This document shows, piece by piece, positions 23,301 to 35,700 of a DNA stretch of 64,000 bases. A program made the position numbers and the translations under genes. This DNA is from Aricia agestis. Taxonomy: Eukaryota; Arthropoda; Insecta; Lepidoptera; Lycaenidae. The stretch's first letter is position 1. Each line of letters starts with the position of its first letter. Below the pieces are notes generated by a model, which was not told where the DNA came from, did not search any database, and worked only from the letters and a program-made list of their open reading frames with translations. The DNA is taken from contig NC_056418.1 of NCBI RefSeq assembly GCF_905147365.1, positions 15,065,262 to 15,129,261 on the forward strand, written 5' to 3'.

Positions 23301-26300
23301 GAAAATCATACCATCCTCATCACCTTGATGAGTGGCAGTCTTCCACAGTGCGTTTTTCGCGTAACTTTCTGCCGCGCACTGTAAAGCTCTGGAACGAACT
23401 GTCACCAGCAGTATTTTCGGGCCGATACGACCTGCAAACCTTCAAGAAAAGAGCGTATTCCCTCTTAAAAGGCCGGCAACGCACCTGCAGCTATTCTGAT
23501 GTTGTTCTCACAATGGACACTCGTCCATGGGCGACGGTAGTTGCTTACCATCAGGTGACCCGTTTGCTCGTTTGCCCCCCTTATTTAATTTAAAAAAAAC
23601 CGCACCGTACGCGCCGTCACGTCTTTAGAACACGAAATGCGGTGCGGGTGAATGTGCGAGGTTTCATATCGTTGCATACAACGAATTTTAAAATGCGGCG
23701 CGTACAGTACTAAGCTATATAGAAACTATATAAGTTTCTCCATGAAAATGATGATCACAAATCTATAAGATAGCGAACGCTGATAACGCCAATTATCACT
23801 TGAAATCTATTGGCACGCCTTGTCTTTGGAAATACTAGTCATCGGAATTAAGTACCTACAACAAACCTGGTGGGCGTAGCTCAGCTCATACGCTGGTGAC
23901 TTGGTCACGTCATACGGGTACCTGCAACCACAAATGTGTTACACAATCATATCAGTGACTTGATGATTAAATCATTTAATTTCAGATTTTTTTTATGAAA
24001 TAAGGGGGCAAACGAGCAAACGGGTCACCTGATGGAAAGGAACTTCCGTCGCCCATGGACACTCGCAGCATCAGAAGAGCCGCAGGTGCATTGCCGGCCT
24101 TTTAAGAGGGAATAGGGTAATATGGGAGGGTAGGGATGGGAAGGGAAGGGATTAGGGTAGGGGATATTCGGGCCTCCGGTAAAGTCACTCACTCGGCGAA
24201 ACACAGTTTCACGCCGGTTTTCTGTGAGGACGTGGTATTTCTCCGGTCGAGCCGGCCCATTCGTGCCGAAGCATGGCTCTCCCACGTATAATCACGAAAT
24301 TCAAAACCATGACACCTATTACGTGTAGGCAGACACCTCTCCAGTGTTTGGAATAATACACAAATATTCTAGAACGTCCCCGAGTTTTCTGGTTAGCTAA
24401 CAATATGATAAATAAATAAATAAAATATTGCTTAGGTCCACTTACGCAGGTCCAGGTTGAAGTTAATACAGGGTTAAATAGTGTGTTGTTACTTACATTC
24501 TTCATATATTTTACGAAAGAGATAACGTTTAATCCGGTGTTAACTTTAACCCAGATCTGCGCAAGTGGGCCTTATAATGTTAACTGTATTTTTTGCACCC
24601 ATCTGTCGGTTCTAGTACTACTCGTAGTTATACTATTAAGTAAAGTTCTTGCCAAGCCTTAAACAGCAGCTCTCCCTCGTCGGTGCTGAAGAACCAGCCC
24701 AGTATACACGTGATACTCATGAATAGATACGCTAACAGCTGGATCTTGCCTTCGTAGTCCAAACTAAAAAAAATATAACAAGATTGTCCTGCTACTCGCC
24801 GCATTAAATAATGTTGGTATGAAACAAAATCCTTATTTGATACTTTGTTGGATCGATGGCATATAAATTAGTAAACTTAAAGTATTCTCTAGCATAATAA
24901 TATAAAAGTCACAGCGAGCTAAGAAAAAAATTTATAAATATAAATTTTAAATCTGTCTTGAAATAATTTGAGTAAAATCATTTTATTCCAACCTTTTAGC
25001 TACTTGTTCAGCATTCTTGTTCCTTGTTGTTTCATCGTCCATAGCTTCCTCAAACTCTTCTACCATCTCTTTTACCACATTTTTCTTGCTTGTGACGTTG
25101 AATAGCTAAAGATCAATAAGGAACAAACCCATTACACTCAAGTTGAATAAAAATGCACACATGTAACGAACTGTTGCCTTACTTCATAAAGCGAGTAGTA
25201 GTTGGGGTGTGTAGTTAATTTGTATGTGTTCTTTAATAAATGTTTTATACATGCAAAGAAAAACATCTTGCTTATAGCTTTGTCCACACTGTGCTTTTTT
25301 CTGTTCGTCAAGGGCATGCGTTATAGCGCAGTCAACAGCGAAAGTGAGGCATGCCCGCGACGCATGCCCTCCGACCGTATCCAAAACTTCAAAAATGACA
25401 ATATTGGTGTTGCGTTCCTTGACGCATTCAATTATTGAATGCGCCAATATGAAAGTTGATGACGAAAATTGAAGATGAATGTGAAAATATGTAGTATGAG
25501 TAATGATATTAAAGGAATCACCTTGTTATAATTTCTAAATGATTGAGGTACTTGTCGCTTATAGTGGTAAGGCCGCCCTAGCCTACATTTTACTGTAATA
25601 TTGTTAAGAGGAGTCCACACCGCCCTTTTTTCCATACAAACGTTGTCCCCTGTTTCCTCCCTAGATAATGCTAGTAGAGTTATAATTTTTTTCCTGAATA
25701 TCTACGGCCACTAATACAATATCCCTATGTTTTCCTTTTTTTCATAATCTAATTATTAAATAAGATATGAACGTTTAAAAACCCCAAAAAAATGGCCAGA
25801 TTTTCCGCTGTGTTCAAACATCTAGAAAACAGATTTGGCTAGATTATACAAAAAAAATAAAACATAGGAACACAGCTCAAGCCTTTCTTTATTCTTTAAT
25901 GAAAAAAGTACTTAAATCGGTTAAGTTTTGGAGAAGGAATCAGGGGACAACGAATCGTTGGTTTTCTGCAGTTGTCTCTATCGCGTTCTGCGGTATAGGC
26001 TTGATGTAAGGGAGACAGCTATAGATATTACACGTGCTTTTTTTTCATTTCTCTAGCCCCTGGTGTATCCTCTTAAGTTAGTCGAACTAGTTAGTACCCT
26101 ATTTGTGAGCAACAAAGAGTTCTATCTAGCTATCTTCTTTCCGTTTTCCGATTTCTATCTAGCTTCCTCCTTTGTGTCCTTCCCCTACATTTGCAGTCAT
26201 TTATGAAATTACAGTACCTTGATGCTCTGACTGACATTAGTGCTGAGCAGGAACAGTACTGCTGTCATCTCCACGACGTTCCCCCACACACGGTACAGCT

Positions 26301-27635
26301 CGCCCGTCTGTATGATCACATACAGGCCTACAGACATAGACAATGTCGCCAATAATTAATTGACCAAAACTAGTGATAGGGACAGAGGCGGCGCAAGGCG
26401 TGGGCGATGTGGGCGACCGCCCACTGCCTCGCGGTCCAAGGGGCCTCGCGCCTCTTGGGCCTCGACGATTTTTTTTTGGGAATTTACGCGTTTTGAAACC
26501 CAAATTTCATTACAAAAAATGATTGTCTAAAAATAATCCATTTGGGTCTAGGGGGCCTCGCAAAATGTATATCGTCCACATAAAATAGTCTTGCCCGCTA
26601 CTGGATAGGGAACTTATAGAAAGGCATTGTCGTCTATGATCAGATCAAGTCCATTGTGCTTTCTAGAGATAGCTTCGAAAGCTTCAAATCCTCAGTCACT
26701 ATGTGACCAAGAATCAAGATATTTAAAAGTCCATACTCTCAGAGCCATCCTATTTATCGTCACAGTCGGTACTGAGTCTACGTTATGTCCCTTAGCTTGA
26801 AAAATCACAAGATTACTTTTCTGAACGTTTACAAGGCCGTGTGACTTTGCATATTTCTCACAGACACCGATTAATCTCCGAAGTGCTGAGATTGATGGGC
26901 TCAGCGATACCATATCTTTGGCACAACTTATGCTGTTAACAGAGTAATCAATTGAGCATCTAACCTGAGTGTTGCTGAGTTCATCAATTAATTCATTGAA
27001 ATATAGACTAATAGAGTATGCAAATTATCGTCGTCTACTCTATTTAATCTATATTTCAAGGCAAGGTGGATTACATTACTCTACACTCCAGCCTATGGGG
27101 TACGCATCTGACAACTGTCCAAGCCATCTGACCTGGTTTATCTGGTGTTCATACCAATATTTAAATAGATTTATTGCATCAGATGGCACGCCATACTTTA
27201 CCATCATAGACCACCGAATATTCAGGATATTTATTTTATATTTAGCCGGGTTAGTTCCCGAACCGGTGGTAGGCCTCCTGTAGACGTTCTAAAAGTGATA
27301 ACTTTGTTAACCTATTTAGAAATAAATATTTTGATTATTAATTTGATTGCATCTTACCAGATCAAATACCTTGGACAAGTCAAGAACAGCCCCATAAATA
27401 CATGTACTTACTACATGTACTTATGTACGTATCGAACTATTATATCTTCTCTTAAATATAAATTGAGTGATAAGTAGATCATTGAGGAGGTAAGTAACAA
27501 CTTACCCACCGTCCATATATAAGAGAAAGAGATGTAAAAAGCGAAGAAGACTTTCTTAGTGAGACTAACATTGTTGGGGGCCCAGAACCCTAACGCTCTG
27601 AGCCAAAACGTCACGAACTTCAGTGGGGTTCTCAT
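20328..27635 (-). CDS. Insect odorant receptor gene B
   Basis: Predicted 384-aa seven-helix odorant receptor, a subunit of the ligand-gated channel formed with Orco in antennal neurons. Exons in transcript order: 27635-27506, 26327-26218, 25105-24993, 24763-24653, 23921-23867, 23166-23026, 22192-22013, 21697-21593, 21160-21005, 20381-20328 (TAA). They sum to 1155 nt with matching phases. Family marks: N-terminal WLRALGFWAPNN, WYPYD, VYCYQGNEL in the sixth exon from the C-terminal side, and the C-terminal TAGGFTVISL...SYSFYTVLQQ motif. Exon 24763-24653 must use a GC donor (TG|GCAAGA) to join WYPYD in phase. Relative to gene A (32324-37328) two exons are split by extra introns. After GTGAGT at 22012 the frame stays open for 29 more codons, so a later donor is possible. 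A LINE tail and a MITE lie in its introns. Confidence 0.88.
20884..20946. repeat. Imperfect hairpin
   Basis: Arms GAACCCACGGCTTGGGATTT and AACCCCAAGCCATGGGTTCT are inverted around TCCACACTTAAATGTGTGGA. It lies in the last intron of odorant receptor B. Confidence 0.7.
22364..22798. mobile_element. TTAA-flanked MITE, copy 1 (piggyBac-like)
   Basis: TTAA at both ends encloses termini GAGGGCGACTAACCC and GGGTTCGTCGCCCCC, an inverted repeat. A second copy of the same length is at 49677-50112. TTAA target duplication is the hallmark of piggyBac. No transposase is encoded. It lies in an intron of odorant receptor B. Confidence 0.8.
23190..23596 (+). pseudogene. 3' end of a non-LTR retrotransposon (LINE)
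   Basis: A 133-residue open frame (23192-23593) has the C-terminal pattern of LINE reverse transcriptases: VRFSRNFLPRTVKLWNELSP, VFSGRYDLQTFKKRAYSLLK. It is followed by a 3' tail CAGGTGACCCGTTTGCTCG. The element is truncated at the 5' side and sits in an odorant receptor intron. Its tail from about 23461 is nearly the same as the tail of the S-family SINEs. Confidence 0.85.
23987..24287 (-). mobile_element. SINE-like element (family S), copy c
   Basis: Reverse orientation: T run and ATGAAATAAGGGGGCAAACG at the left, GGCTCTCCCACGT at the right. Short pyrimidine array. In an odorant receptor B intron. Confidence 0.9.
24433..24575. mobile_element. Small foldback MITE
   Basis: AGGTCCACTTACGCAGGTC at the left and ATCTGCGCAAGTGGGCCTT at the right are imperfect inverted repeats, with inner GTTAA-rich arms also inverted. 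Confidence 0.55.
25255..25440. repeat. Dispersed repeat shared with 53685-53832
   Basis: The stretch holding TCTGTTCGTCAAGGGCATGC, GAGGCATGCCCGCGACGCAT and ACCGTATCCAAAACTTC recurs in reverse orientation at 53685-53832. Likely a non-autonomous transposon. In an odorant receptor B intron. Confidence 0.6.
26560..26960 (-). pseudogene. Degenerate LINE reverse transcriptase fragment
   Basis: The minus-strand frame 26913-26692 reads like the region after the catalytic box of a LINE RT (LSPSISALRRLIGVCEKYAK, NVQKSNLVIFQAKG, ...KYLDSW). The expected Y/F-A-D-D box just before it is degraded to A-K-D. Dead fragment. Adjacent 26390-26560 is GC-rich repeat of unknown type. Confidence 0.65.
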
Positions 27636-28529
27636 TTTGACGGCATATTATAGACCTGCCGCTTATAACGGGCAGGACCTTTGTTAGGTAAATGCAGATG
27701 TTGTCAACCATTTTGTAAACTTTCGTACCGTCCAAAACAACGAAAGTAGTCAAAGTATTTAGTACCAATTTTAAAAATTACTATGAAGTTCTGTGACTCG
27801 CGCCGTGGTTTAAGCCAATAACACGGCTTTGGGATTGTAAAAAATACTTACGTAAGCTTTGCTACGAATGCCCTAATAAGATGGTAATAGAAGATATATA
27901 GAAGAAGGACCAATGAAAAACTCTCAGTCACCCAAATAAGTGTGAAGGTTTACAAAATAGGCATTATTCATTTGAAGCTTTCTAGGATTTGTTTCATGTG
28001 TAACTCGCTATATTTTTCAGCACCCCAGTATATGACCTACGTATTCAAGACCTACTTTTCGAGGCTAATCTTTTTGCTTACTATAAATAAATTTATCACC
28101 ACTTTTGCTGCTTATTAAATAAAAAAATACATACTATGCTAAAATGCATTTGTCCGTCTGCTACATTTTCACGCTTAAATCTAGGCATAGACATTCATAG
28201 TTCCAAGAAATTACCAATGATAACTTTATCCCAAAAAATATGTAGTTTTTGGGGGACAAGCTAGTATATTATATAATTTAACAACATGTTGTCAACACAT
28301 GAGTATTTGCATCGGTAAGCTGTTATTACAGGGGGTAGTAATTATTGCACCAGCTCTATCATCATTAGGTATTCAGAACAAGCCGTTAAGTCTGCGTTAC
28401 TTAGTTGCCTACGCAACCATGATATTATATATCAGACCAAGCTGATCTATTTGAAGCGAATTATATTATATCCTTTCTTAAATATAATTAGGCGATAAGC
28501 ATATATTAAGGAGGTAAGTAACAACTTAC

Positions 28530-28659
28530 CCAGCGTCCACATATAAGAGAAAAAGATGTAAAAAGCGAAGAAGACTTTCTTAGTGAGACTAACATTGTTG
28601 GGGGCCCAGAACCCTAACGCTCTGAACCAAAACGTCACGAACTTCAGTGGGGTTCTCAT
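28530..28659 (-). CDS. Duplicate first exon of odorant receptor B
   Basis: Begins ATG at 28659 and ends at a G|GTAAGT donor at 28530-28525. It is 130 bp long, the same length and phase as the first exon at 27506-27635. The 43 encoded residues differ at only four positions (12 L/F, 36 S/F, 40 I/M, 43 V/L). The duplicated block extends somewhat beyond the exon on both sides. It can splice to the same downstream exons, giving an alternative N-terminus, or be a remnant of a partial gene duplication. Confidence 0.8.
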
Positions 28660-29319
28660 TTTGACGTAATTTTGTCGTCCTGTCGCTTATATAAGGGGCA
28701 GGAGTCAGGACCTTTTTTAAGAAATGCAGAAGTTGTCAACCATTTTGTAAATTTTCCTAGAAATTCCCCTCAATTTGTCTTGTTCCGTGGTAAATCATTA
28801 AAGAATTTGTGCCAAAATGCGTAAGCCTTATAAAAATTATACTAAAATTATACTAAAATTAAAATTATACTATTCTTGCATTGATCTTAGTGTTTCTTCG
28901 TTTTACAAGTCAGTGTTATTCTAAAGACTACTTTCGAGTACCTTAGTTTTGTAAGACGTTGAATACTTCAGTATACGTTCCCTATATATAAAACAAACAC
29001 TTACTAATTGAAAATGTATTTGTCCGTCTGTCACCTTTACACGTTAAAATCGATTTCAATATAAACATAAACCTGCTTTATATTACAAGAAAAGACCACA
29101 AAAAATACCTCGGTTCCTGTGGGTATTAAACTAGTTTTATATTTTAACTACAATAATTACTTACAAACATGTTGTCAATACATGGATATTTGTGTGGGTA
29201 AAGCAGTTATTATAGCGAGTAGTAATTATTTCACCACCTCTACACACTCATTATCACTTAAATTTACCTCCAGCTTATGTAATTTGTATGTTAACACCTT
29301 CATTTAGGTAAAAACATAA

Positions 29320-29545
29320 CATGACGACCTCTGTGGCTCAGTTGGTGGGCTGTTGAATCCCGCCGACGGAACAAAAAAGTTTTCAAAGTTCCTGGGTCAT
29401 GGATGTGTATTAAATATGTGTATCATATAATAAAAATCTTAAATATATGTATAGTATAAAAGTATTAAATATATTTCCGTTGTCTGGTACCCGGTACAAG
29501 TCCTTTAGGTACTTAGCACGGGGCCAGACTGACGTGTCCATAGAT
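29320..29545 (+). mobile_element. Degenerate tRNA-derived SINE
   Basis: Starts GACGACCTCTGTGGCTCAGT, like a tRNA 5' half with an A box. The B box region is damaged (TGTTGAATCCCGCC). Ends near TTAGCACGGGGCCAGACTGA. Confidence 0.5.
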
Positions 29546-29599
29546 TATTGTTATAATTACAATATGTAGTTTTTAATTAAACTAGTAGCTAGACATAAA

Positions 29600-31347
29600 G
29601 CTTGGAAGAGAGCTCGGATCACCCCCATACACAAAAAAGGCGATAAAAGCAGCGTCACGAATTACAGACCGATATCAATTCTGTCTTGTTTTTCTAAGAT
29701 TTTTGAATCGGTTGTATGTCCTTACATCACTCTTCACATAGATTCCAGCTTAAGTGACTCCCAACATGGTTTTCGAAAAGGGCGATCTACCGAAACAAAC
29801 CTTCTAACTTTTACATCGTATCTGTCGCACGAGGTTGATAAGGGCCAACAAGTCGATGCAGTCTGATACTGACTTTACCAGCGCATTTGACAAAGTTAGC
29901 CACACGCGCTTGGTGAAAAAACTTGAGGCTTGCGGAATTCATGGTTCCTTGCTCACTTGGCTTTCCTCATATCTTGAGAGAAGGACGCAGCTTGTTTGTG
30001 TTGGAGGTTATGAATCATACCTTTATGAAGCGGAATCTGGTGTACCTCAAGGAACCCACCTGGGTCCAATTCTTTTTTCTCATTTTATAAACGATATCTG
30101 TCACTTCATTAAGCACAGCAAATATTCTCTATTTGCAGATGACCTTAAGATATACAAAACAGTGCGATCCTACTTAGACATTTCACTCCTGCAAGACGAT
30201 CTTAAGAGTCTCCATGAATGGTGTGTAACTAACAAAATGATACTAAATCCAAATAAATGCTACCACATTAAATTCACTAGGAAAAAATGTCCACTTCCAT
30301 CAAGTTACACCCTTCACAACTCCATTCTCACGGAGGTGAAAGAGATGCGTGACCTGGGCGTGATTTTGGATTCAAAATTAAAGTACACTTCTCATATTGA
30401 GTCCGTTGTTGTAAAGTCGGCTCGAATGATGGGCTTTATTAACCGGAATTCATCCGGCTTTCATTACAAAACCAAAATTCTATTATTTAATCACCTTGTT
30501 CGCAGCCATCTCGTATATGCCAGCTCAATATGGAACCCAACATATGTGACTCATTCACAGAGAATCGAATCTATCCAAAGGTCCTTCACCAGACGCCTCG
30601 CATTTTGCAGTTCGGGAATTTCTCACAGGTCTCCATATGAACAACGACTAGACTTTTTTAAAATGCCAAATTTAAGAACAAGACGAACGATACATGACCT
30701 GCTTCTACTGTACAAAATAGTGAATGGCCTTACCTCTTGCTGCGACTTACTAAATCTCTTCTCACTTGTAGTACCATACAACCTCCCTCGGAAGCCAATG
30801 ACTAAGATTCTGTGCGGCCCAACTTCTAAAACCAATTTAGGCTTGCAAGCTCCAGTGCCTCGAATTTGCAAACTGTATAGTTATGTTTGCTCTAATGTCG
30901 ACGACAATATAGACATATTCGGTATGACCTATACTCAGTTCAGAAACAAACTAATGGGATTTTATAAAATTATTTTAGATACTTAAAACACACATTAGGT
31001 TTATCTATTGCACTTTGTTATCCATTGTCATTACTTAGTAATTATTATGATTGATTTAATGTTGTTATTTATATTTTGTTTCCTATTTTTTTTTTGTATT
31101 ATATTAATAATCAATGAAATGTTATTTTCTATTATTATTGTTTTGGCAGTAGTTATATTAATTTGATTAATTTTATTATGTACTTACCTTAGCTTAATTA
31201 ATATTATGATTAACTTGTATTCTTTGTCAGTGTTGTGTCACCTATAAAAGTGCATGTATCAGGATTGTATAGTTATAATTTGTAGCAGTAATTGTCTAAT
31301 ACATGTACCACAGGTGTCCTTTTTGAATAAATAAATAAATAAATAAA
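29600..31347 (+). pseudogene. 5'-truncated LINE with near-complete RT domain
   Basis: Starts abruptly inside ORF2 (RITPIHKKGDKSSVTNYRPI), followed by QHGFRKGRST, then a stop and +1 shift near 29864. Past this it stays open to 30986: FTSAFDKV, GVPQGTHLGPILF, FADDLKI (catalytic box intact), LGVILDSKLKY and the usual C-terminal IWNPTYVTHSQRIE region. A 3' UTR follows, ending in AATAAATAAATAAATAAA. The endonuclease domain is absent. It is related to but distinct from the element at 40160-44133. Confidence 0.9.
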
Positions 31348-31601
31348 GCTAAATGTTTATATAGGTACAATACTAGATGACGACCGCAAGTCCCTTTGGC
31401 ACAAATTTGTTTATTATGCCGGAACAGTTTATTTTTCCGGGATTAAAGGTTTTTTATGTCCTTTCCCGGGGCTCAAAGTATCTCCATGCCAAACAGTAAA
31501 ATCGGTTGAGCGATTCTGTGCGTGAAGAGGTAACAGACAGACAGAAGTATGGAAGTATGAATGGATGTAGAGTCCTCGACAGATTTTCTCTACGAATTAT
31601 G

Positions 31602-31890
31602 TTTTTTATGAATTAAGAGGGCAAACGAGCAAAGCAACTTCCGTCGCCCATGGACACTTGCAGCATCAGAAGAGCTACAGGTGCGTTGCCGGCCTTTTAA
31701 GAGGGAATAGGGTAGGGATGGGAAGGGAATAGGCGAGGGTAGGGAAGGAAATAGGGTAGGGGATTGGGCCTCCGGTAAACTCACTCACTCGGCGAAACAC
31801 AGCGCAAGCGCTGTTTCACGCCGGTTTTCTGTGAGAACGTGGTGGCCGGTCGAGCCGGCCCATTCGTGCCGAAGCATGGCTCGCCCACGT
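31602..31890 (-). mobile_element. SINE-like element (family S), copy d
   Basis: Reverse orientation; a small deletion near the T-rich end removes the CAGGTGACCCG part of the tail. Confidence 0.85.
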
Positions 31891-32323
31891 ATGATGCATA
31901 TGTATATTTTTAGTTAAAGCAATTATAATAATAATAATCGGCCAAGTATTAGTAACATCATCAACAAAACTTGGTTACCCTAAAACGGAACCCTAACCAG
32001 CTGATTTTTTGTATATTGGTAGGTTAATAGTTATATAATTTAAGAGTAACATTGTTCTACAAATAGAACAACCCATAATATTTTAGGACAATCAAATTTT
32101 CAATCTCTGTTAGCTACCACTTTCAAAATGTTGTTCGTCTTATCAAAATGAAGCTACTCACAAAAATTTGCTTGATAGTAATAAAAAAAATTGGCTAAGC
32201 TATGACTATTATCACTTTAAAAGTAAAAAAATTAAAGCTAAGGTAAAGAAACCAATATAATGTGCTATAACTATGTTTCTATTGCTATTTTCTATTATTC
32301 TAAGCGTATAATATACTATCCTT

Positions 32324-32585
32324 TTAACGCTTTCCATCAACTTGCTGGAGGAGAGTGTATAGCGAATATGATGTTTTTATTACCTGGAAAAAAATATACA
32401 GTACAGTATATTGTAGGTCTCTCTTTTCTGCTTCATTCTCAAATTTGGTATCTCAGCGAGTTTGTTTCACCTTTTCAGCGACGAGTTTGTGTGCGTGTGT
32501 GTGTGTGTGTGAGAGAGAAAGACAGTGCACCACACTCTTTGGCGTCGCGGCGACAGCGCAATATCGGCAGTCTGCTCTCTGGAAT

Positions 32586-32629
<44 letters not shown>

Positions 32630-32689
32630 CAGTGCACCACACTCTTTGGCGTCGCGGCGACAGCGCAATATCGGCAGCCTGCTCTCTGG

Positions 32690-32729
<40 letters not shown>

Positions 32730-35700
32730 AGACAGTGCACCACACTCTTCTTACGGCCATGAAGGTGGCGAGGGACAGCGTGGTGAACCCGCCCGCGGTG
32801 ATCTTGGCGACGCGGCGACAGCGCACCATCAGCAGCGCCAGCGCGCGCCGCACGCCCGCGCCGCACACGTACCACCGGCACAAGTACGCCGCACCCGCCA
32901 CGCCCGCGCTCTGAGAGAGAGAAAGAGAACGAGATTTTGCGTAAATTCCAAATTATAACCCAGTATACTGGCCAGTACACATGACGTCATTAAACCACCA
33001 TCAATTCCACAAGGCGACGAATTCAAACGGCAAGATAACTACTGGCTCTACTTACTAATGAAGCTTATTCAATACATCAGTTAAAGTTGTTGGTGGTTGT
33101 GATAATTTTGTTACAAAGAAGCTATGCTGATAAGTAATAACGTTCTACTTGATTCCTTGATAGTATTGTCAGAGAAATTGATTCATAGGCATATCTCATA
33201 CCTCTTCTGTTAGATGATTCCCCTGGTAGCAGTAGAGGAAGACCTGGAACATCATGTTCAGCAGGTACGTGCCCATCGACAGGAAACGCACCAGGTTGCC
33301 CGTTTGCTGAAACAAAACCAGACATAAACTATCTTTCAACATTATTGTCTGAAGGAGTCCACTTTAAGATTTGAAAAAGAAAAGAAGTTACCTATATCTA
33401 TAAAGCAGATTCCAAAGATAAATGCCCTATCACTGGCGATCAAAGCAAAATGAGACAATCACAACTTAGCAGATCAAGATCATCTTATCAAAAAGAGAGC
33501 GTATCCCTCTTAAAAGGCCTTCAACGCACCTGCAGCTCTTCTGATGTTGCGAATGTCCATGGGCGACGGTAGTTGCTTACCATCAGGTGACCCGTTTGCT
33601 CGTTTGCCCTCTTATTTTATAAAAAAAATCAATACAATTTGGTTAACTCGGATTAAAACGCCTGATATAATAATAATATACCTACCGATATTAGCTGAAA
33701 TTCAGGACCTTCCTATCAAGAAAATTTGGTTAACTCAGATTAAAGAGCCAGATATACCAACCGATATTAGCTGGAAGGCCGTAACGCATATGATGATAAG
33801 CGACACCATGAGCTGCAAGAAGGTGGGCTCGGAGAAGGCGGCCTGGAGGCGCTGTACCGTATCCAGCACGCTCTGATGTTCCACCACACAGCTGCGCAGA
33901 CGTTCCTTAACCACTGACTCCTCGGATGGAGTCAGGAGGCAGCTTGTGCGGCGCTTACTGATTGGTCGATCCTATAACAGAATATAAAGTTAAAATCATG
34001 TCATCGTGCACGAAGAGTTCCTTACCTTGACTACTTTGCCTGATGCCTGCTGGTGGCATGCAGACGGACAGACAAATAACAGAGGTTTAGTAACAGGTTC
34101 CTGTTTTTACCCCTCGGGCACGGAATGCAGTTTAAAAATAATAAAAAAAGTTTAAAAGTACAACTAGCCTATTTTGATATTGCTATGAAAATTTACTATT
34201 TTCAACGTCACGGCAGCGCCATCTGTCGAAATTTTCCGAAACTTGTTAATTAATGTAGTGTTCATGATGATCTCGACTTGACGTACAAACCATACACTTA
34301 AGTCCGGAAAATTCCGTTAGATGGCAATGTTACTTATTAAACTTGAGTTTTCCCAACTAGGCTTTTACCTGTCCCTTTATTATTATTGTGTTTTTAATCT
34401 CGTCGCTACAATAAGTTATTATAAATAAAGATAATTTCTTGATGTCAGAGCAGTCTGAAGAAATAAAAATAATTATTTTGTCTACTTTTACACGGAATAG
34501 GCGTACGCAATATTTAAGAGCAAACCTAGAACATAATAGTATGCTAGCTACATATTTCGTATATTCTATTTATTTCAACTCCTGGCCTTGCTGAGACACA
34601 CAGTAGTTCACACTATCTCACACTATGCGGAGACTTGGTGCAGCACTAACCTGGCTCAGGTCCTCCGTGAGCCCCCGCAGGCGGGCGGCCAGCAGGCGCA
34701 GGCGGCAGCGGCCCTGCGCTATGAGTGTGGTCACCAACGTGTCCTTGCACACGTTGAGCAGCGCGGTGGTCACCAGCGCGGACACCTGATGAATGTATGT
34801 CAGCTGGAAGGCCGGAGTCCTGCTCGTGTCGTACGGGTACCTGTTTGGACACCATTAGGATATTACACAACCTATAACTTTTGTCTACAACTCCACGCGT
34901 GTATATCCATCAGGTAGTTTATGTGTAAAAGAGGAATAAGCATTTATCTATAAACTAACTTTATAATTTTATACACAGTGAACTCTGAACTATGAAACCA
35001 CAGAGATTAATGCATATATATTCTGTAGTTTTGGAGTTTATATTTTAGAGTAAGTGAAAACTCAGCTCTTTAGATTCGAATTCCATAACATACCAGGCTT
35101 GAAAAGGCAGTTTCCCTTTCTCGGCGCTGCTGGCCCAGCCCGTGGTGGTGACGAGGGTCAGGATGACGTACAGCAGCAGCAGAAATGACGTCTCCCGGTC
35201 GCAGCTACAACAAATTATAATTCTTCTTTTCTGAGCTATTTAAATGATAAAGGAAGAGAGGGATTGTTTAAACTTATTAGATTAATGCTGACTATACAAA
35301 AAATATCCACAGCTGAACATATAACCTCCTCCTTTTTGGAAGTCGGTTAAAAATTGCAGCCATTGCAGCCATTTTAAATAGTACATTTGGACTGGCTGCA
35401 ATGTAAAGCTAGCTTCCTTATTGAATGAACTAAATGGACGGTTATTTCTCTATATATTTTGTACAAGTACTAAAATATAGAGATTACACTTATCCAAATG
35501 GCGTATTTGGTTCGTAGTCTTTTTTTTTTTTTTTTAATGAAATAAGGGGGCAAACGAGCAAACGGGTCACCTGATGGAAAGCAGGGAAGGGAAGGGAATA
35601 GTTGAGGGTAGGGAAGGGAATAGGGTAGAGGTTAGGGGATTGGGCCTCCGGTAAACTCACTCACTCGGCGAAACACAGCGCAAGCGCTGTTTCACGCCGG

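Noticed and set aside
32260..33026. Several ORFs rich in HTHT or CVCV, both strands
   Set aside because: They read through GT/GA arrays; the only real coding parts are the minus-strand odorant receptor exons at 32324-32383 and 32755-32910.
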